A stretch of 64,000 nucleotides of DNA from Beijerinckia mobilis (GCF_000745425.1 NZ_KN050689.1:92368-156367); one strand, 5' to 3'. Shown: positions 18,450-29,219, numbered from the stretch's first letter. Notes: generated by a model from the sequence alone, not told the origin. Translations and numbers: made by a program.

Positions 18450-18724
18450 TCGGTCTTGGACTTTTCCTTGATGATATAGGCCGCGATCGCGTCGATCAGG
18501 CCCTTGACGTCGCCCGCTTCATGAAACGGCGCGTCCATGGGAATATAGACGTCGAATTTTTCCTCGATCGCCGTGAGGATCATCACGATATCGACCGATT
18601 TCAGGTCGAGGCTCTCGATCGTCGCATCGAGCGTGACCTTTTCACGATCGACCATCCCCTCGCTGACGATCACCTCGAGAATCTGATTGACGAGTTCGGT
18701 TTGATCGAGAACGTTCGGCTCCAC
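18446..18724 (-). CDS. Dedicated acyl carrier protein
   Basis: This 92-residue acidic four-helix ACP carries the phosphopantetheine Ser at about 43 in ESLDLKSVDIVMIL, with Lys-Ser-Val replacing the usual Asp-Ser-Leu. The downstream EEKFDVYIPMDAPFHEAGDVKGLIDAI fits helices III and IV. It starts with GTG preceded by AGGGGGAG at 6 nt. It is neither the standard AcpP nor clearly AcpXL. It is the first gene of a three-gene coupled unit with the ketosynthase and hotdog protein. The inverted repeat GTGCCA/TGGCAC at 18758-18773 lies just upstream and could be an operator. Confidence 0.88.
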   Translation of the reverse strand: MEPNVLDQTELVNQILEVIVSEGMVDREKVTLDATIESLDLKSVDIVMILTAIEEKFDVYIPMDAPFHEAGDVKGLIDAIAAYIIKEKSKTE

Positions 18725-19233
18725 CGAGGACTCCCCCTAACGCAAGCAATGGCATTCGTGCCACCAATGGCACCCTACAGCATCAAACTGGAAAGTGGAG
18801 ACCACTCTTCGGGCAGGTTCGATGCATTGACAAAAACTGGAGAGTATAGCCCCCAGCCCGGGCTCCCGCGCGCTGAACCATCAGCCACGGGGCGGCATGG
18901 CCTTCCCCTCGCCGCAGCACAGCTTCGCCGCCAGCGCAACGGCTGAGCCCCGAAACCTGTCTCTGGAGCGGTTCGGAAACATCCGAACTGCTCCAGGAGC
19001 CGCTTGAAGGCTCCGGCGGGGCAGGGAAATCACGCCGCCATCCGGTGCTTGCATGAACAGCGGTCCCTGCGAAACTGCTCTTGCTTCGGCTTATCGTTTT
19101 TATCGCCCGGGGCCAAGGCAAAAATCCCGGCGCCTCCGCCACACCGGGCCTTTGCCGATTCTCGCCTAGGCTAAGGGCAGGCGCCGGATCCTGAGCGATT
19201 AGGCTTACGCTGAAATAGGATCGGGTGCTTAAA
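18725..19233. other. Region between the ACP gene and the second CRISPR array
   Basis: No gene is seen. It holds the GTGCCA-CCAA-TGGCAC repeat (18758-18773), a copy of the AGCATCAAACTGGAAAGTGG motif (18779-18798), which also occurs at 34729 and in diverged form at 20647, and the palindrome at 18963. The ACP promoter should be in the first 150 bp. Confidence 0.45.
18963..18996. repeat. Dispersed intergenic palindrome
   Basis: CTGGAGCGGTTCGGA and TCCGAACTGCTCCAG form 15-bp arms with one G-T wobble around an AACA loop. It is the strongest hairpin of the AGAGCGTTT-type palindrome family. No gene ends immediately before it, so a terminator role is doubtful. Confidence 0.5.
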
Positions 19234-19265
19234 ATCACGGTTCCAAAAGGGGACTCCGGAGCGAC
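19234..19265 (-). repeat. Degenerate leader-distal CRISPR repeat (proposed)
   Basis: The last 8 bases, GGAGCGAC (19258-19265), match the end of the array repeat exactly, while the rest has diverged. The distance to the first intact repeat leaves a 34-bp interval at 19266-19299, exactly a spacer length for this array (33-38). Degenerate repeats at the leader-distal end are common. The match is short, so this is a proposal. Confidence 0.5.
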
Positions 19266-19299
19266 GCTGCAATCGCTGCGCGACGGTTCTTCCCTCAAG

Positions 19300-20146
<847 letters not shown>

Positions 20147-20614
20147 CTATTTCTCCGGTGCCAGCATGGCGGCGATCTCCGCTTCGCAGACAAGGGTGCC
20201 GTCGACATAGGCCTGACCCTTGTACCACCACATATTCTTGCGGTTGGCGGTCTTGCGCATGTGAAACTCGACACGGTCGCCCGGCGTGACCGGCTTGCGG
20301 AATTTCGCCTTGTCGATCGTCATGAAATAGACGACCGGCGGCTTCACACCAGCGGAATGCGCATTGATGCAGAGCGCCCCCGCCGTCTGCGCCATGCCCT
20401 CGATCAGGAGCACCCCGGGCATCACCGGCCGCTCGGGAAAATGGCCCTGAAACTGCGGCTCGTTAACGCTGACATTCTTGATGCCGATGCCGGATTCATC
20501 GCCATTCGCCTCGACGATCCGGTCAACCATCAGAAATGGATAGCGGTGCGGAAGCGATTGCAGCAGGCGAAGGATATCCAATGTTTCAAGCGTGGCGGTT
20601 TCCACCTGCGACAT
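20147..20614 (-). CDS. fabZ: 3-hydroxyacyl-ACP dehydratase FabZ
   Basis: This 155-residue hotdog dehydratase of fatty acid synthesis removes water from 3-hydroxyacyl-ACP. The catalytic His58 is in [11 protein letters not shown] and Glu72 in [22 protein letters not shown] near the N-terminus is typical of FabZ. It is not in the usual lpxD-fabZ-lpxA neighbourhood. It lies 66 nt after the MFS gene on the same strand. Given the ACP and ketosynthase 1.4 kb further down, it may be a second, specialised FabZ. Confidence 0.93.
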   Translation of the reverse strand: MSQVETATLETLDILRLLQSLPHRYPFLMVDRIVEANGDESGIGIKNVSVNEPQFQGHFPERPVMPGVLLIEGMAQTAGALCINAHSAGVKPPVVYFMTIDKAKFRKPVTPGDRVEFHMRKTANRKNMWWYKGQAYVDGTLVCEAEIAAMLAPEK

Positions 20615-20680
20615 TCTTTGCTCCCTGTTGTGGCGCTTTTCGCTCTACAGCATCATCTTGCAAAGCGGAAGCAGGCTTGC

Positions 20681-22168
20681 TCACGCTTCGCTCTCTCCGT
20701 GGGAGGCCGAGGTGGTGGAGGAGGCACTGGCGCGCGAACCGACCAGCGGCCGCTCTTCAAGACGCAGATAAGCGATGAAGGCAAGCACCATGAGACCGGC
20801 GGCGGCGATGAAGACACGCGTATAAGATAGGCCAAGCGCGGCCGCTTCCCCGGCGTCGAGACCGGCGGCGGAAAGCGTCTCGGCGCCCCGTCCCGCGCCA
20901 AGGATCATCACACCAAACACAGCCACGATGATCGCCGCGACGAGCTGGCGGCAGAGATTCATCACCGCAGTCGCGGTGCCGAGCTGATGCAATGGCGTCG
21001 CATTCTGCACCGCGACGGTGGAAATGGTCAGAACCAGCCCGAGCCCCAGGCTGACGCAGCCGAGCAGGATCGACAGAGCCGGTAAGGCCAAGCGGCTAGC
21101 GGCAAAAATCAGAACCACGGTCGCCATAAAGGCGATGGCGATGCCGCACAAAGGCACCAGACGGTAATGAGCGATGCGCACCATCAGCCGCCCCGAAAGG
21201 GTCGCGCCGACCACGGTTCCAGCCATCAGCGGCAGCAAGGCAAGGCCGGATTCACTGGCACTCAAATGACGCAACGCCTCGAAATAGAGCGGCATGTAGA
21301 TGGACAGGGAGATGAAGACGCCAATGCTGAGCGAGGCGCCAAGCGTCGCCCGCGCGACAACGCCATCATGCAGGAGGCTGATGGGAATCAGCGGCTCCTC
21401 GGCGCGATGCAGCCACAAGATCAAGGCCCACCAGCTCGCAAGGCTGAGAAGGAAGAGGCCAAGGACGAAAGGCACGCCCGAGCCACGCTGGCCCGCCGAA
21501 CTCAACGCCAGCAGAAGACTCGTCGTGGCGGTGAGCAAAAGCACCGCGCCGGCGAGGTCGAGGCGGTGCGGACGCTCATAATGCGGCAATTTCTTCAGAT
21601 ATTTGCCGCTCATGAAGAGCGCCGCGAGGCTGAACGGAATATTGATCCAGAAGATCAGCGACCAATGGCCGTGTTCTGCCAAAAAACCGCCGAGCACCGG
21701 CCCGCCGAGGCTCGATGCCATGAAGACGGAGGCAATATAAATCTGATAGGTCGCCCGCTCACGCGGGGTGACGAGATCGGCGATGATCGTCTGGGCCAGC
21801 GAAATCAGTCCGCCACCGCCGAGCCCCTGCAGCCCGCGCGCGAGGATCAAAGCCGTCATCGAGCCCGACAAGGCGCAGGCGATCGAACCCAGAAAGAACA
21901 GGCCGAGCGCGCCGAGCAGCACGATCCGGCGCCCATGAATATCGGCGAGCTTGCCGCCAAGCGGCGTCGCCGCAGTCGCCGCCAGCAGATAAGCGGTGAC
22001 GATCCATGGCAGATGGTCGACATCACCGAGATCGCGGCCAATCGTCGGCATGGCCGTGGCGACGATGGTCTGGTCCATCGAGCTCAGCAGCATGGTGAGC
22101 AGCAGGCCCGAGAAGATCCACAGCATTTCCCGGCGGGTCAGTGGTGGTGGCGCCGTTTCCTCGTTCAT
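20681..22168 (-). CDS. MFS multidrug exporter, 14-helix DHA2 type
   Basis: This 495-residue inner-membrane protein has about 14 hydrophobic helices. It starts MNEETAPPPLTRREMLWIFSG and contains MDQTIVATAMPTIGRDLG in helix 1 (the DHA2 motif D1), the MFS motif A GGKLADIHGRRIVLLGA, and ARGLQGLGGGGLISLAQ. It likely exports drugs or other amphiphiles by proton antiport. It lies 49 nt after recQ on the same strand and could be cotranscribed. No adjacent regulator or membrane fusion protein is present. Confidence 0.9.
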   Translation of the reverse strand: MNEETAPPPLTRREMLWIFSGLLLTMLLSSMDQTIVATAMPTIGRDLGDVDHLPWIVTAYLLAATAATPLGGKLADIHGRRIVLLGALGLFFLGSIACALSGSMTALILARGLQGLGGGGLISLAQTIIADLVTPRERATYQIYIASVFMASSLGGPVLGGFLAEHGHWSLIFWINIPFSLAALFMSGKYLKKLPHYERPHRLDLAGAVLLLTATTSLLLALSSAGQRGSGVPFVLGLFLLSLASWWALILWLHRAEEPLIPISLLHDGVVARATLGASLSIGVFISLSIYMPLYFEALRHLSASESGLALLPLMAGTVVGATLSGRLMVRIAHYRLVPLCGIAIAFMATVVLIFAASRLALPALSILLGCVSLGLGLVLTISTVAVQNATPLHQLGTATAVMNLCRQLVAAIIVAVFGVMILGAGRGAETLSAAGLDAGEAAALGLSYTRVFIAAAGLMVLAFIAYLRLEERPLVGSRASASSTTSASHGESEA

Positions 22169-22217
22169 GACGTTTCTCACCGCTCGCCTCACTTCCGCGC
22201 ATCTCACTTGCCACGCG

Positions 22218-24116
22218 TCATTTGCCACGCGCGACCACGGCGAGGATCGCCTCGCCATAGCGCGCGGCCTTCGCCGGGCCGATGCCATTGATCGCCAGAA
22301 GGCCCGCTTCGTCGCGCGGCGCCTGCCGTGCGATCTCGACCAGCACGGCATCATGGAAAATGACGAAAGGCGGCTGTTTCTGCGCCTTGGCGAGCGCCAG
22401 CCGCTCGGCCTTGAGCGCGGCGAATAGGCGCGCCTGATCCACGGTGAGATCATCAAGCGAGAGCACCGACGAACGGCTGCGCTGGAACGCCGATTCTGCG
22501 CGCTGGCGCATGTCCGCATCATCATCCGCCGCCGTCTCGATCTCGCGCAGGCTTTTGCGGATATTGGCGCTGCGGCCGGAGGGCAATTGCATCTCCCCGC
22601 GCAACAGCAGTTCGGCTTCACCGCGCAGCACGGCGCGGCCTGCGGGCGTCAATTGCCAGCGATCGCGGTCGTCCTCATCCTGTTCGATCAGATTCAAAGC
22701 GTGCAATTGGTGGAAGATGCTGCGCCATTCGGTAAGGGAGAATTCGCGCCCGACGCCGAATGTCGGCAAAAGATCGTGGCTGTGGCGCTTGATCGCCTCG
22801 GTCGCATGGCCGATGAGCAGATGGGCGAGATGGCCGGAAAAGAACCGGCCCGAAGTGCGGATGATCGCCGACATCAGCTTCTGCGCGGCGATGACGCCAT
22901 CAAAGAGCGGCCATTTGCCCTCGCAGATATCGCAATGCCCGCAAGGTTCGGAGGCTTCGCCGAAGGCGGCCAGCAGGGTCTGGCGGCGGCAGCGCGGCGA
23001 TTCGCAAAGGGCGATCAATTCCTGCAATTTGCGCCGATCGAGCCTTTTGCGCTCGGGCGAGGCATCACCTTCCATGATCTGGCGTTCGCGCAGCCTGATA
23101 TCCGCCTCGCCGAAGAGGGTCAGCGTATCGGCGGGCAGGCCATCGCGCCCGGCGCGGCCGATCTCCTGATAATAGGCCTCGATACTGCCCGGCAGATCGG
23201 CATGGCAGACGAAACGCACGTCCGGCTTGTCGATGCCCATACCAAAGGCAATGGTGGCGACGACCACGACATTCTCGTGGCGCACGAACATATCCTGATG
23301 CGCTGAGCGGATTTCGGGCGCGAGGCCCGCATGATAGGGCAGCGCGAAAATGCCTTCCGCGCTCAAAATCTCGGTCAGCTTCTCGACCCCCTTGCGGGAG
23401 GCGCAATAAATGATGCCGCTTTCGCCTTTGTGCCTGGCGACCATCGCCAGAATCTGCTGTACCGGCTTCACCTTGCGCTGCATCGCAAGGCGCAGGTTTG
23501 GCCGGTCGAAGGAGCGGATGAACTGGCGCGGAGAGCCGCGAAACAGCCGGTCGATAATGTCCTGGCGCGTCGGCGCATCGGCGGTGGCCGTCACCGCCAC
23601 CACCTGCGGGCGGCCTAGCGCCTCGAGGCTGTCGCCCAGCGCGCGATATTCGGGCCGGAAATCATGCCCCCATTGCGAGACGCAATGGGCTTCATCGATG
23701 GCAAGGAGATGCGCACCGGAGCGTCGCAACAGCGAGAGCGTATCGGCGCGCACGAAACGCTCGGGCGCGACATAGACGAGGCGGTAGCGGCCCTTGAGAA
23801 GCCCCGCCTCGATCATCGCATTATCCTGCCCGCTATTGGTGGAATTGAGCGCGGCGGCGGCAATGCCGCGCTGCTTCAATTGCTCCACCTGATCGCGCAT
23901 CAGGGCGATCAGCGGCGAGACCACAATAGTGAGGCCGGGACGCAACAAAGCGGGCAGTTGGTAGAGGAGCGATTTGCCGGCGCCCGTGGGCATGATGGCG
24001 AGCACATTCTCGCCCGCAAGCACCGCTTCGAGGATCTCCGCCTGTCCGGGCCGGAAATCGGCGAAGCCGAAAACATCCTGCAAGGCCCGCCGGGCGTCAT
24101 CGAGATCGGCATTCAT
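22218..24116 (-). CDS. recQ: ATP-dependent DNA helicase RecQ
   Basis: This 632-residue 3'-5' helicase acts in recombination and fork repair. It shows Walker A MPTGAGKS (about 42-49), DEAH (141-144), motif [12 protein letters not shown], the zinc-binding cysteines ([16 protein letters not shown]), an RQC winged helix and a C-terminal HRDC domain ending [20 protein letters not shown]. The ATG at 24116 ([12 protein letters not shown]) is preferred to a TTG at 24155. All helicase motifs look intact. Confidence 0.96.
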   Translation of the reverse strand: MNADLDDARRALQDVFGFADFRPGQAEILEAVLAGENVLAIMPTGAGKSLLYQLPALLRPGLTIVVSPLIALMRDQVEQLKQRGIAAAALNSTNSGQDNAMIEAGLLKGRYRLVYVAPERFVRADTLSLLRRSGAHLLAIDEAHCVSQWGHDFRPEYRALGDSLEALGRPQVVAVTATADAPTRQDIIDRLFRGSPRQFIRSFDRPNLRLAMQRKVKPVQQILAMVARHKGESGIIYCASRKGVEKLTEILSAEGIFALPYHAGLAPEIRSAHQDMFVRHENVVVVATIAFGMGIDKPDVRFVCHADLPGSIEAYYQEIGRAGRDGLPADTLTLFGEADIRLRERQIMEGDASPERKRLDRRKLQELIALCESPRCRRQTLLAAFGEASEPCGHCDICEGKWPLFDGVIAAQKLMSAIIRTSGRFFSGHLAHLLIGHATEAIKRHSHDLLPTFGVGREFSLTEWRSIFHQLHALNLIEQDEDDRDRWQLTPAGRAVLRGEAELLLRGEMQLPSGRSANIRKSLREIETAADDDADMRQRAESAFQRSRSSVLSLDDLTVDQARLFAALKAERLALAKAQKQPPFVIFHDAVLVEIARQAPRDEAGLLAINGIGPAKAARYGEAILAVVARGK

Positions 24117-24328
24117 CGCTGGTCTGCAAGGGAAGGCTGCATCGGGAATCTGCAAGGGGGATCCGGCTGGTCGGCGCCAGGGAGAGCGCGGTCGGGCACC
24201 TATCGATTCGCTTGCTTTACCCCTGTTTGCCAGCCAAGAAAACCGGCAAACGGCCGGTTCAAGCGCGCGGGCAGCGGGAACGCGACCAGCCGCTCGATCG
24301 TTCGCTTCAAGCGCGATGAGGAGGCTTT

Positions 24329-25318
24329 ATGACTGCTGCTGCGACCGCTGTTCCGAAACCGGCCCTGAACCTGAAACCGCTCGCCGAACAGGTAATCGTC
24401 ATCACCGATGCCGATTGCGACAGAGGTCGCGCCATCGCCCGGGCGGCCGCCGCGCGCGGCGCCAGGGTGGTGCTCGCCGCGCAACAGCGCGATGCGCTCA
24501 ACGGGCTCATCGTGGAGCTCGATACAGCAGCCGCATGCGGCCAGATTCTCGCCGTCGAGGCCGATGCGACCCGCGCTCACGATCTGCAGAAGATTGCCGA
24601 TGCCGCGGTGGACCATTTCGGCGGCTTCGACAGCTGGATAGAGACGGTCGAAGCCTCTCTGCCAGACAAGCTCCAGACAATCAGCGAAGACGCATTGCGG
24701 CAGCTTTACGAAATCAATTTCTGGAGTGCCGTCAATGGTGCGCGCATCGCGCTGCCGATACTCAAGCAGAATGGCGGCGCACTGATCGCGCTTGGCGCGG
24801 ATACAGCGTCGCAGGATCAAGGCGCCGCCTATCGCGCGAGCAAGGACGCGCTCAAAAGCATCATCGCCGCGCTGCGCGAGGAAATAGAGGCGGAAGGCGC
24901 GCCGGTTTCGCTGGTGGTGATTGAAGAGAAAGGCACGCCGGAAGAGATCGCCAGAACGGTTCTGCGGGCGGCCGAGCATGTTACGAAAGAGGGTGAAGCC
25001 CAAAATCCGGCCAAAACTCCGGAATGGATAAGCGCCCTTGCCGCCCAGATCCTGCCGGATCTCATCGACTGGTTTACAGCGCGCTATCTTCGGGGTGCTT
25101 CAGGTGCGGACCAAAAAACAACTTTCGCCGCGATGGAATCACCGGCGCAAGCGCAACAGACATTGTCGCCAGCCGTGGAATCTTCCACTCAGCCACCTGC
25201 TTCGCCACCCCTGCGCAAATGGGCGGGCCTGCATCCGCTCGCAACGTTCGCAATCGGAACGCTCGGCGTCGCAGGCGCCTTGAGCATGGCGGAGATCGTC
25301 AAGAAACGGGAGAAGTGA
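24329..25318 (+). CDS. SDR-like protein with degenerate cofactor motif and C-terminal membrane anchor
   Basis: This 329-residue protein has a short-chain dehydrogenase fold. The dinucleotide-binding TGxxxGxG is replaced by TDADCDRG (about 25-32). The catalytic Tyr-Lys pair is kept in AAYRASK, with a Ser shortly before it (GADTASQD). After the SDR domain comes a Pro/Gln/Ser-rich linker, then a hydrophobic segment LATFAIGTLGVAGALSMAE near residues 300-320 and a basic tail. It may be a membrane-tethered, possibly NAD-independent, SDR relative. GAGGAGG lies before the ATG. Function is unknown. Confidence 0.8.
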   Translation: MTAAATAVPKPALNLKPLAEQVIVITDADCDRGRAIARAAAARGARVVLAAQQRDALNGLIVELDTAAACGQILAVEADATRAHDLQKIADAAVDHFGGFDSWIETVEASLPDKLQTISEDALRQLYEINFWSAVNGARIALPILKQNGGALIALGADTASQDQGAAYRASKDALKSIIAALREEIEAEGAPVSLVVIEEKGTPEEIARTVLRAAEHVTKEGEAQNPAKTPEWISALAAQILPDLIDWFTARYLRGASGADQKTTFAAMESPAQAQQTLSPAVESSTQPPASPPLRKWAGLHPLATFAIGTLGVAGALSMAEIVKKREK

Positions 25319-25673
25319 TTTTTCGACGACGGCCCGCGTTACCGTTGCACCCTATAATGTCCCGCAATCGCGCTGTGGCGACGGATAGACCATCGCGACA
25401 AGGCGTGAACAAACTGCCCCGAACATTTTCCGGAACTTCCTGATCATTCGAATGAGCACATCCCCTACACGCAATTCAACTCAGGGACACAAATATCGAC
25501 TCTGAATTTTCAGAGTATCCATTACATTGTCAGCCCCTATCCGAACAATATTGGCGGCGATAGGGTTCAGACACATGATACCTCTCATACCAAATTTCGA
25601 TAAGTATAACGCATTGAGATTTGGCCACGGGGAGGTGGCCCCGCGACTGCGGGACCACCACTTTGCATCAGAT
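25319..25673. other. Intergenic region before the beta-helix gene 3' end
   Basis: No gene is seen in 355 bp. Base composition drops from GC-rich to AT-rich across it, marking the left edge of the 25.4-27.5 kb low-GC patch. Confidence 0.4.
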
Positions 25674-27134
25674 TCAATTTTGACTCGCATTATAAGATAC
25701 GGCGCCAATATCGATCGTGGTGTCAAGATTACCATTACGGGATTTAGGAACGAAGTTTGTTCCGTTGGGAAGCAGAAGTCCCGATATGCCCTGATTGCGG
25801 GCAGGCGAATTCGCCGTGAGAGCGAGATCCCAGATCGAATGCTTCGGATTCGTCCGCTCCTGCTCGGTACTGTCACTGGAGAATGTAGACTGATCCGCCA
25901 AATTTGGATGTTGAACAAGCGGATCTGCGATAATATCATGAATAGCAGGAGAATAATTATAAAGGCCGACCGGCGTCCCATCCACACTAAACATCAAATT
26001 ATAATCTTCTATAACGTTTGTATTCCCAAGATTTGAATAAGCAGCCTTTGTTGCCGGAGCATAAAGGATATTATTATATATTCTCGAACCTTGAGATGAT
26101 ATCGCATAAATTTGTCCCCACTTTATATTCCCACAATCTGATGTCGGGATGGGACATTTATTATTCATGAAAGCTGTATTATTTAATATATCAGCATAAT
26201 TGCTGCCGTAATCGTTAACTCCTCCGCCACCGTTATTATAAATAATATTCCCCATTATCAGCGTCCGCCCGATATAGGCTTGGCTATTGCTCGACGTATT
26301 CATCAGATCCAGCGAAATCCCGTGTCCATCGGTCGGGACGTTCCCGCCGACATTTGGATTATAATAGGGGACCGCGTTTCCATTATCATGAGAAATATTA
26401 TAGAGTATATAATTCCGATAATTCTGATTCTTGTCACTATTTACCGAATAATGAAGCGTTATCCCACTCGTGCCATACGAACTCCACCAAGAGGTATTGT
26501 AAACTGTATTGTTTTGTATAGTCACATAATCGCTGGATTGAATATGAATTCCGGCACCAGAACAATCATGAACAAGATTATTATTAATATTAAGGCGCAA
26601 AGTTCCGGATGAGTAAATACAAGTGCTGTTCATTCCGGCAAGTGACGGAGCCGTATTCTGCTCCAAATAGGCTGCTTGGTCCGAAGAGAAATGCGCCTGC
26701 GCATCCGAAAGGGTATAATCCTGTGCGTTCCCGATGATCTCAAATCCGGAAAAATTCACATACGACCCGGTAATCACAACAGCAAACGTTGCCGCCGTAT
26801 CACCCTGCATGCTGATTATGGGGTGGTGATTGGGATAGGCCTGATAAGTGATCGGGTTTCCGGAAGTACCCGAATTTTTGATGAAGAGAATTGGCTTCTG
26901 AACAGTTCTATTACCCGTATAGACCCCATCCATCACCATGATCGTATCACCGGGCATGGACACATCAGCAAGCGATTGTATATCGCCGCGAGGAGTATCG
27001 GGCGACAATCCGTCGTTGGAGCTGCTCCCTAGTGTCGCGCTCGCGTAATAAGTCGTCGCATGCGCCGAATCGTGCCCTGTCATGAATAGGGCAACGAAGG
27101 GGATGACAGCAAAAGGCCATTGATGATGCATCAT
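25674..27134 (-). CDS. Secreted right-handed parallel beta-helix protein
   Basis: This 486-residue protein has a signal peptide ending near DSAHA. The mature part is rich in Asn, with repeated beta-helix turns such as LRLNINNNLVHDCSGAGIHI, YVTIQNNTVYNT and RTLIMGNIIYNNGGGGV. It opens with YYASATLGSSSNDGLSPDTP, as in pectate-lyase-like and DUF1565 proteins. It probably binds or cleaves an extracellular polysaccharide; activity cannot be assigned. AGGAG lies upstream of the ATG. The gene is clearly AT-richer than its neighbours, suggesting transfer. Confidence 0.82.
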   Translation of the reverse strand: MMHHQWPFAVIPFVALFMTGHDSAHATTYYASATLGSSSNDGLSPDTPRGDIQSLADVSMPGDTIMVMDGVYTGNRTVQKPILFIKNSGTSGNPITYQAYPNHHPIISMQGDTAATFAVVITGSYVNFSGFEIIGNAQDYTLSDAQAHFSSDQAAYLEQNTAPSLAGMNSTCIYSSGTLRLNINNNLVHDCSGAGIHIQSSDYVTIQNNTVYNTSWWSSYGTSGITLHYSVNSDKNQNYRNYILYNISHDNGNAVPYYNPNVGGNVPTDGHGISLDLMNTSSNSQAYIGRTLIMGNIIYNNGGGGVNDYGSNYADILNNTAFMNNKCPIPTSDCGNIKWGQIYAISSQGSRIYNNILYAPATKAAYSNLGNTNVIEDYNLMFSVDGTPVGLYNYSPAIHDIIADPLVQHPNLADQSTFSSDSTEQERTNPKHSIWDLALTANSPARNQGISGLLLPNGTNFVPKSRNGNLDTTIDIGAVSYNASQN

Positions 27135-28160
27135 AAATTAACACTCCTAATCTGGTGAAATTTCACATTGGACGACCTTGTTTCAAACGATCATGCTTCC
27201 GACCCGGCAAAGCTAAGCAGCAGGCCCACACACATTATGCACTGATTCTATATAAGCATTTATACCATAAACTCTCTTTCATGTAAAAGTAGATATATCC
27301 GAAAACATCCTGCTCAAAGAATTAGAGCGGTTCAAAGCAAGAAAATCGTGAGATGATTCAATGTTATCGAAAAACTCTCAAAATCATACGGAGCAGATCG
27401 AAGCGCATATAAAGTGCGTGTCACATATATGGGATATAGGGCTGCGGCGAATGCGGCTTCACGCGACATGTCCAGTGACTGCGGGCTACGCTACTCCATC
27501 CGGATCTCATTGATCACGTCACTGTGATCAAACAGCCGCCAAGCAATCCTGAATCATTTGCCTCCCTACGGAAACAGGCATATCTGAGTGATTTGCGGTT
27601 TGATCTTGTCGGAATGTCGTTGGCGCGCGAGGATGACAGGACAAACCGGGTTCCGGGATATCAAGGACCGCCTTTCAGAGCTCTCCGCGAAAGATGTTCG
27701 CTGGAGACATTTTGTGGGTGACGGTCGATTTCGAGCTTTTCCATCCCGTTCCGGTCCCGTCGCTGCGGCGGGATCCTTCCTCGAAGGGTTGTCGCCCCGA
27801 ATCAGTATAATTCATGGATGCGGTCACCCATGACGAGACGCGTCTGCGCGAATGTATGAACGATCCCTCCAACATCGCCTCGGATGTATGAGCGAATGCG
27901 GCTTACTGGTCTGCAACTAATGACGCGTTCCTGCAGGCTGTTGGCAAGGTCAGCAGGGGGCATAAAAAGAAACCCACCAGCCAGCCGATGCCACGCCAGA
28001 GTGCCGGGGCCAATGCGATGAAGTCGACGGTCCGCGCGAGACACCGGCATCGCGTTCGCCATTACGACCCGCAATATGAAGCGTTAAGTGAGACTCGAGT
28101 GGAGGAACCACGTCCGCCTAGCTGAGCGTCGGGGAAAAGAGCCTACACTTCTTATTTTGC
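27135..28160. other. Gene-poor kilobase between beta-helix gene and tRNA
   Basis: I see no convincing gene in 1 kb. It contains the repeat at 27324-27380 and a perfect inverted repeat TTGATCAC-N6-GTGATCAA at 27510-27531. Short frames exist on both strands but resemble nothing known. It could be decayed DNA at the edge of an insertion. Confidence 0.45.
27324..27380. repeat. Intergenic repeat resembling part two of the composite element
   Basis: AGAGCGGTTCAAAGCAAG, then GATGATTCAATGTTATCG and AAAAACTCTC, resembles 14518-14577 and 38221-38272. It lacks the preceding ATATATCC palindrome. Confidence 0.45.
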
Positions 28161-28236
28161 TGGTGGGCCGGGAGGGACTCGAACCCCCAACCAGACCGTT
28201 ATGAGCGGCCGGCTCTAACCATTGAGCTACCGGCCC
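28161..28236 (-). tRNA. tRNA with CAU anticodon, probably tRNA-Ile2
   Basis: This is a complete 76-nt cloverleaf on the minus strand. The acceptor GGGCCGG pairs with CCGGCCC, followed by A and an encoded CCA. The D arm is GCTC/GAGC, the anticodon stem GGCCG/CGGTC has loop CTCATAA, and the T loop is TTCGAGT. CAU can be Met or the Ile2 tRNA modified to lysidine. The G1-rich acceptor and the loop resemble alphaproteobacterial Ile2; this choice is from memory. Confidence 0.95.
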
Positions 28237-28352
28237 GCAGAGGCAATCGCCCGATCCTCTCGCGGGAGCGCCTGATTCCTCGGCGCTGATAAAAACAGTT
28301 TACGATCGGCGGCCGCACTTTCGCAAGGCCGAAGCCGCTTTTGTCTTTGCTT

Positions 28353-29219
28353 TCATGCGCAAAAATCGAGGCCGATATCGAGAACGCTGGCGCTGTGCGT
28401 CAGCCAGCCGACCGAAATCAGATCGACGCCGCTTTCAGCGATCATCGTGGCCGTCTCCGGCGTGACCCGCCCCGAGGCTTCCGTAATGGCGCGGCCGGCC
28501 ACCATGGCGACGGCTTCGGCGAGCACATCAGACGCCATATTGTCGAGCAGGACCGCATCGACACCCTCCGCCAGCACCTCTTCGAGCTGCGTCAGCGTAT
28601 CGACCTCGATCTCGATCTTGACGAGATGGCCCGCTGCCTTTTTGGCGCGCCGTAGCGCCTCACTGACCGAGCCGGCGAGCGCAATATGATTGTCCTTGAT
28701 GAGCATGGCGTCGTCGAGGCCAAAGCGATGGTTCTCGCCGCCGCCATGGCGCACCGCCAGCTTTTCCAGGCTGCGCAGACCGGGCGTCGTTTTGCGCGTG
28801 CAGACGATTTTCGCCTTGGAGAAAGCCACAGCCGCGACGAGCGTCGCGGTGGCGCTGGCGACGCCGCTCAAATGACCGAGGAAATTCAGCGCCACCCGCT
28901 CCGCGGTAAGAATGCCGCGCGCCGGCCCCTCGACATGAGCGATGACATCGCCCGGCGCGAGACGGGCGCCATCGTGTTTGTGCACCACGATGCGGATCGC
29001 CGGATCAATCAGTTCGAAGGCGATTTTCGCCGCCGCGAGCCCGCTGACGATACCGTGCTGGCGCGCATTCAGCGCCATGCGCGTCTGTTGCTGCGCGGGA
29101 ATCAGCGCATCGGATGTGATGTCACCGGCGCGGCCGAGATCCTCGATGAGCGCCGCGCGCACCAGGGGCTCGATCAGGAGACGCGGCAATTCTGCAATGG
29201 AATGCAAGGTGCTGGTCAT
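28353..29219 (-). CDS. nadC: Nicotinate-nucleotide pyrophosphorylase (carboxylating)
   Basis: NadC converts quinolinate and PRPP to nicotinate mononucleotide, the last step of the de novo branch. The 288-residue protein has the family motifs [44 protein letters not shown], and [12 protein letters not shown]. The ATG at 29219 has AGGAAG upstream; frame before it is noise. It is the last gene of nadA-nadB-nadC, 40 nt after nadB. Confidence 0.96.
   Translation of the reverse strand: MTSTLHSIAELPRLLIEPLVRAALIEDLGRAGDITSDALIPAQQQTRMALNARQHGIVSGLAAAKIAFELIDPAIRIVVHKHDGARLAPGDVIAHVEGPARGILTAERVALNFLGHLSGVASATATLVAAVAFSKAKIVCTRKTTPGLRSLEKLAVRHGGGENHRFGLDDAMLIKDNHIALAGSVSEALRRAKKAAGHLVKIEIEVDTLTQLEEVLAEGVDAVLLDNMASDVLAEAVAMVAGRAITEASGRVTPETATMIAESGVDLISVGWLTHSASVLDIGLDFCA

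Noticed and set aside
27802-28074. 90-codon minus-strand frame near the tRNA
   Set aside because: The composition is atypical and no motif is recognised. It is not supported as a gene.
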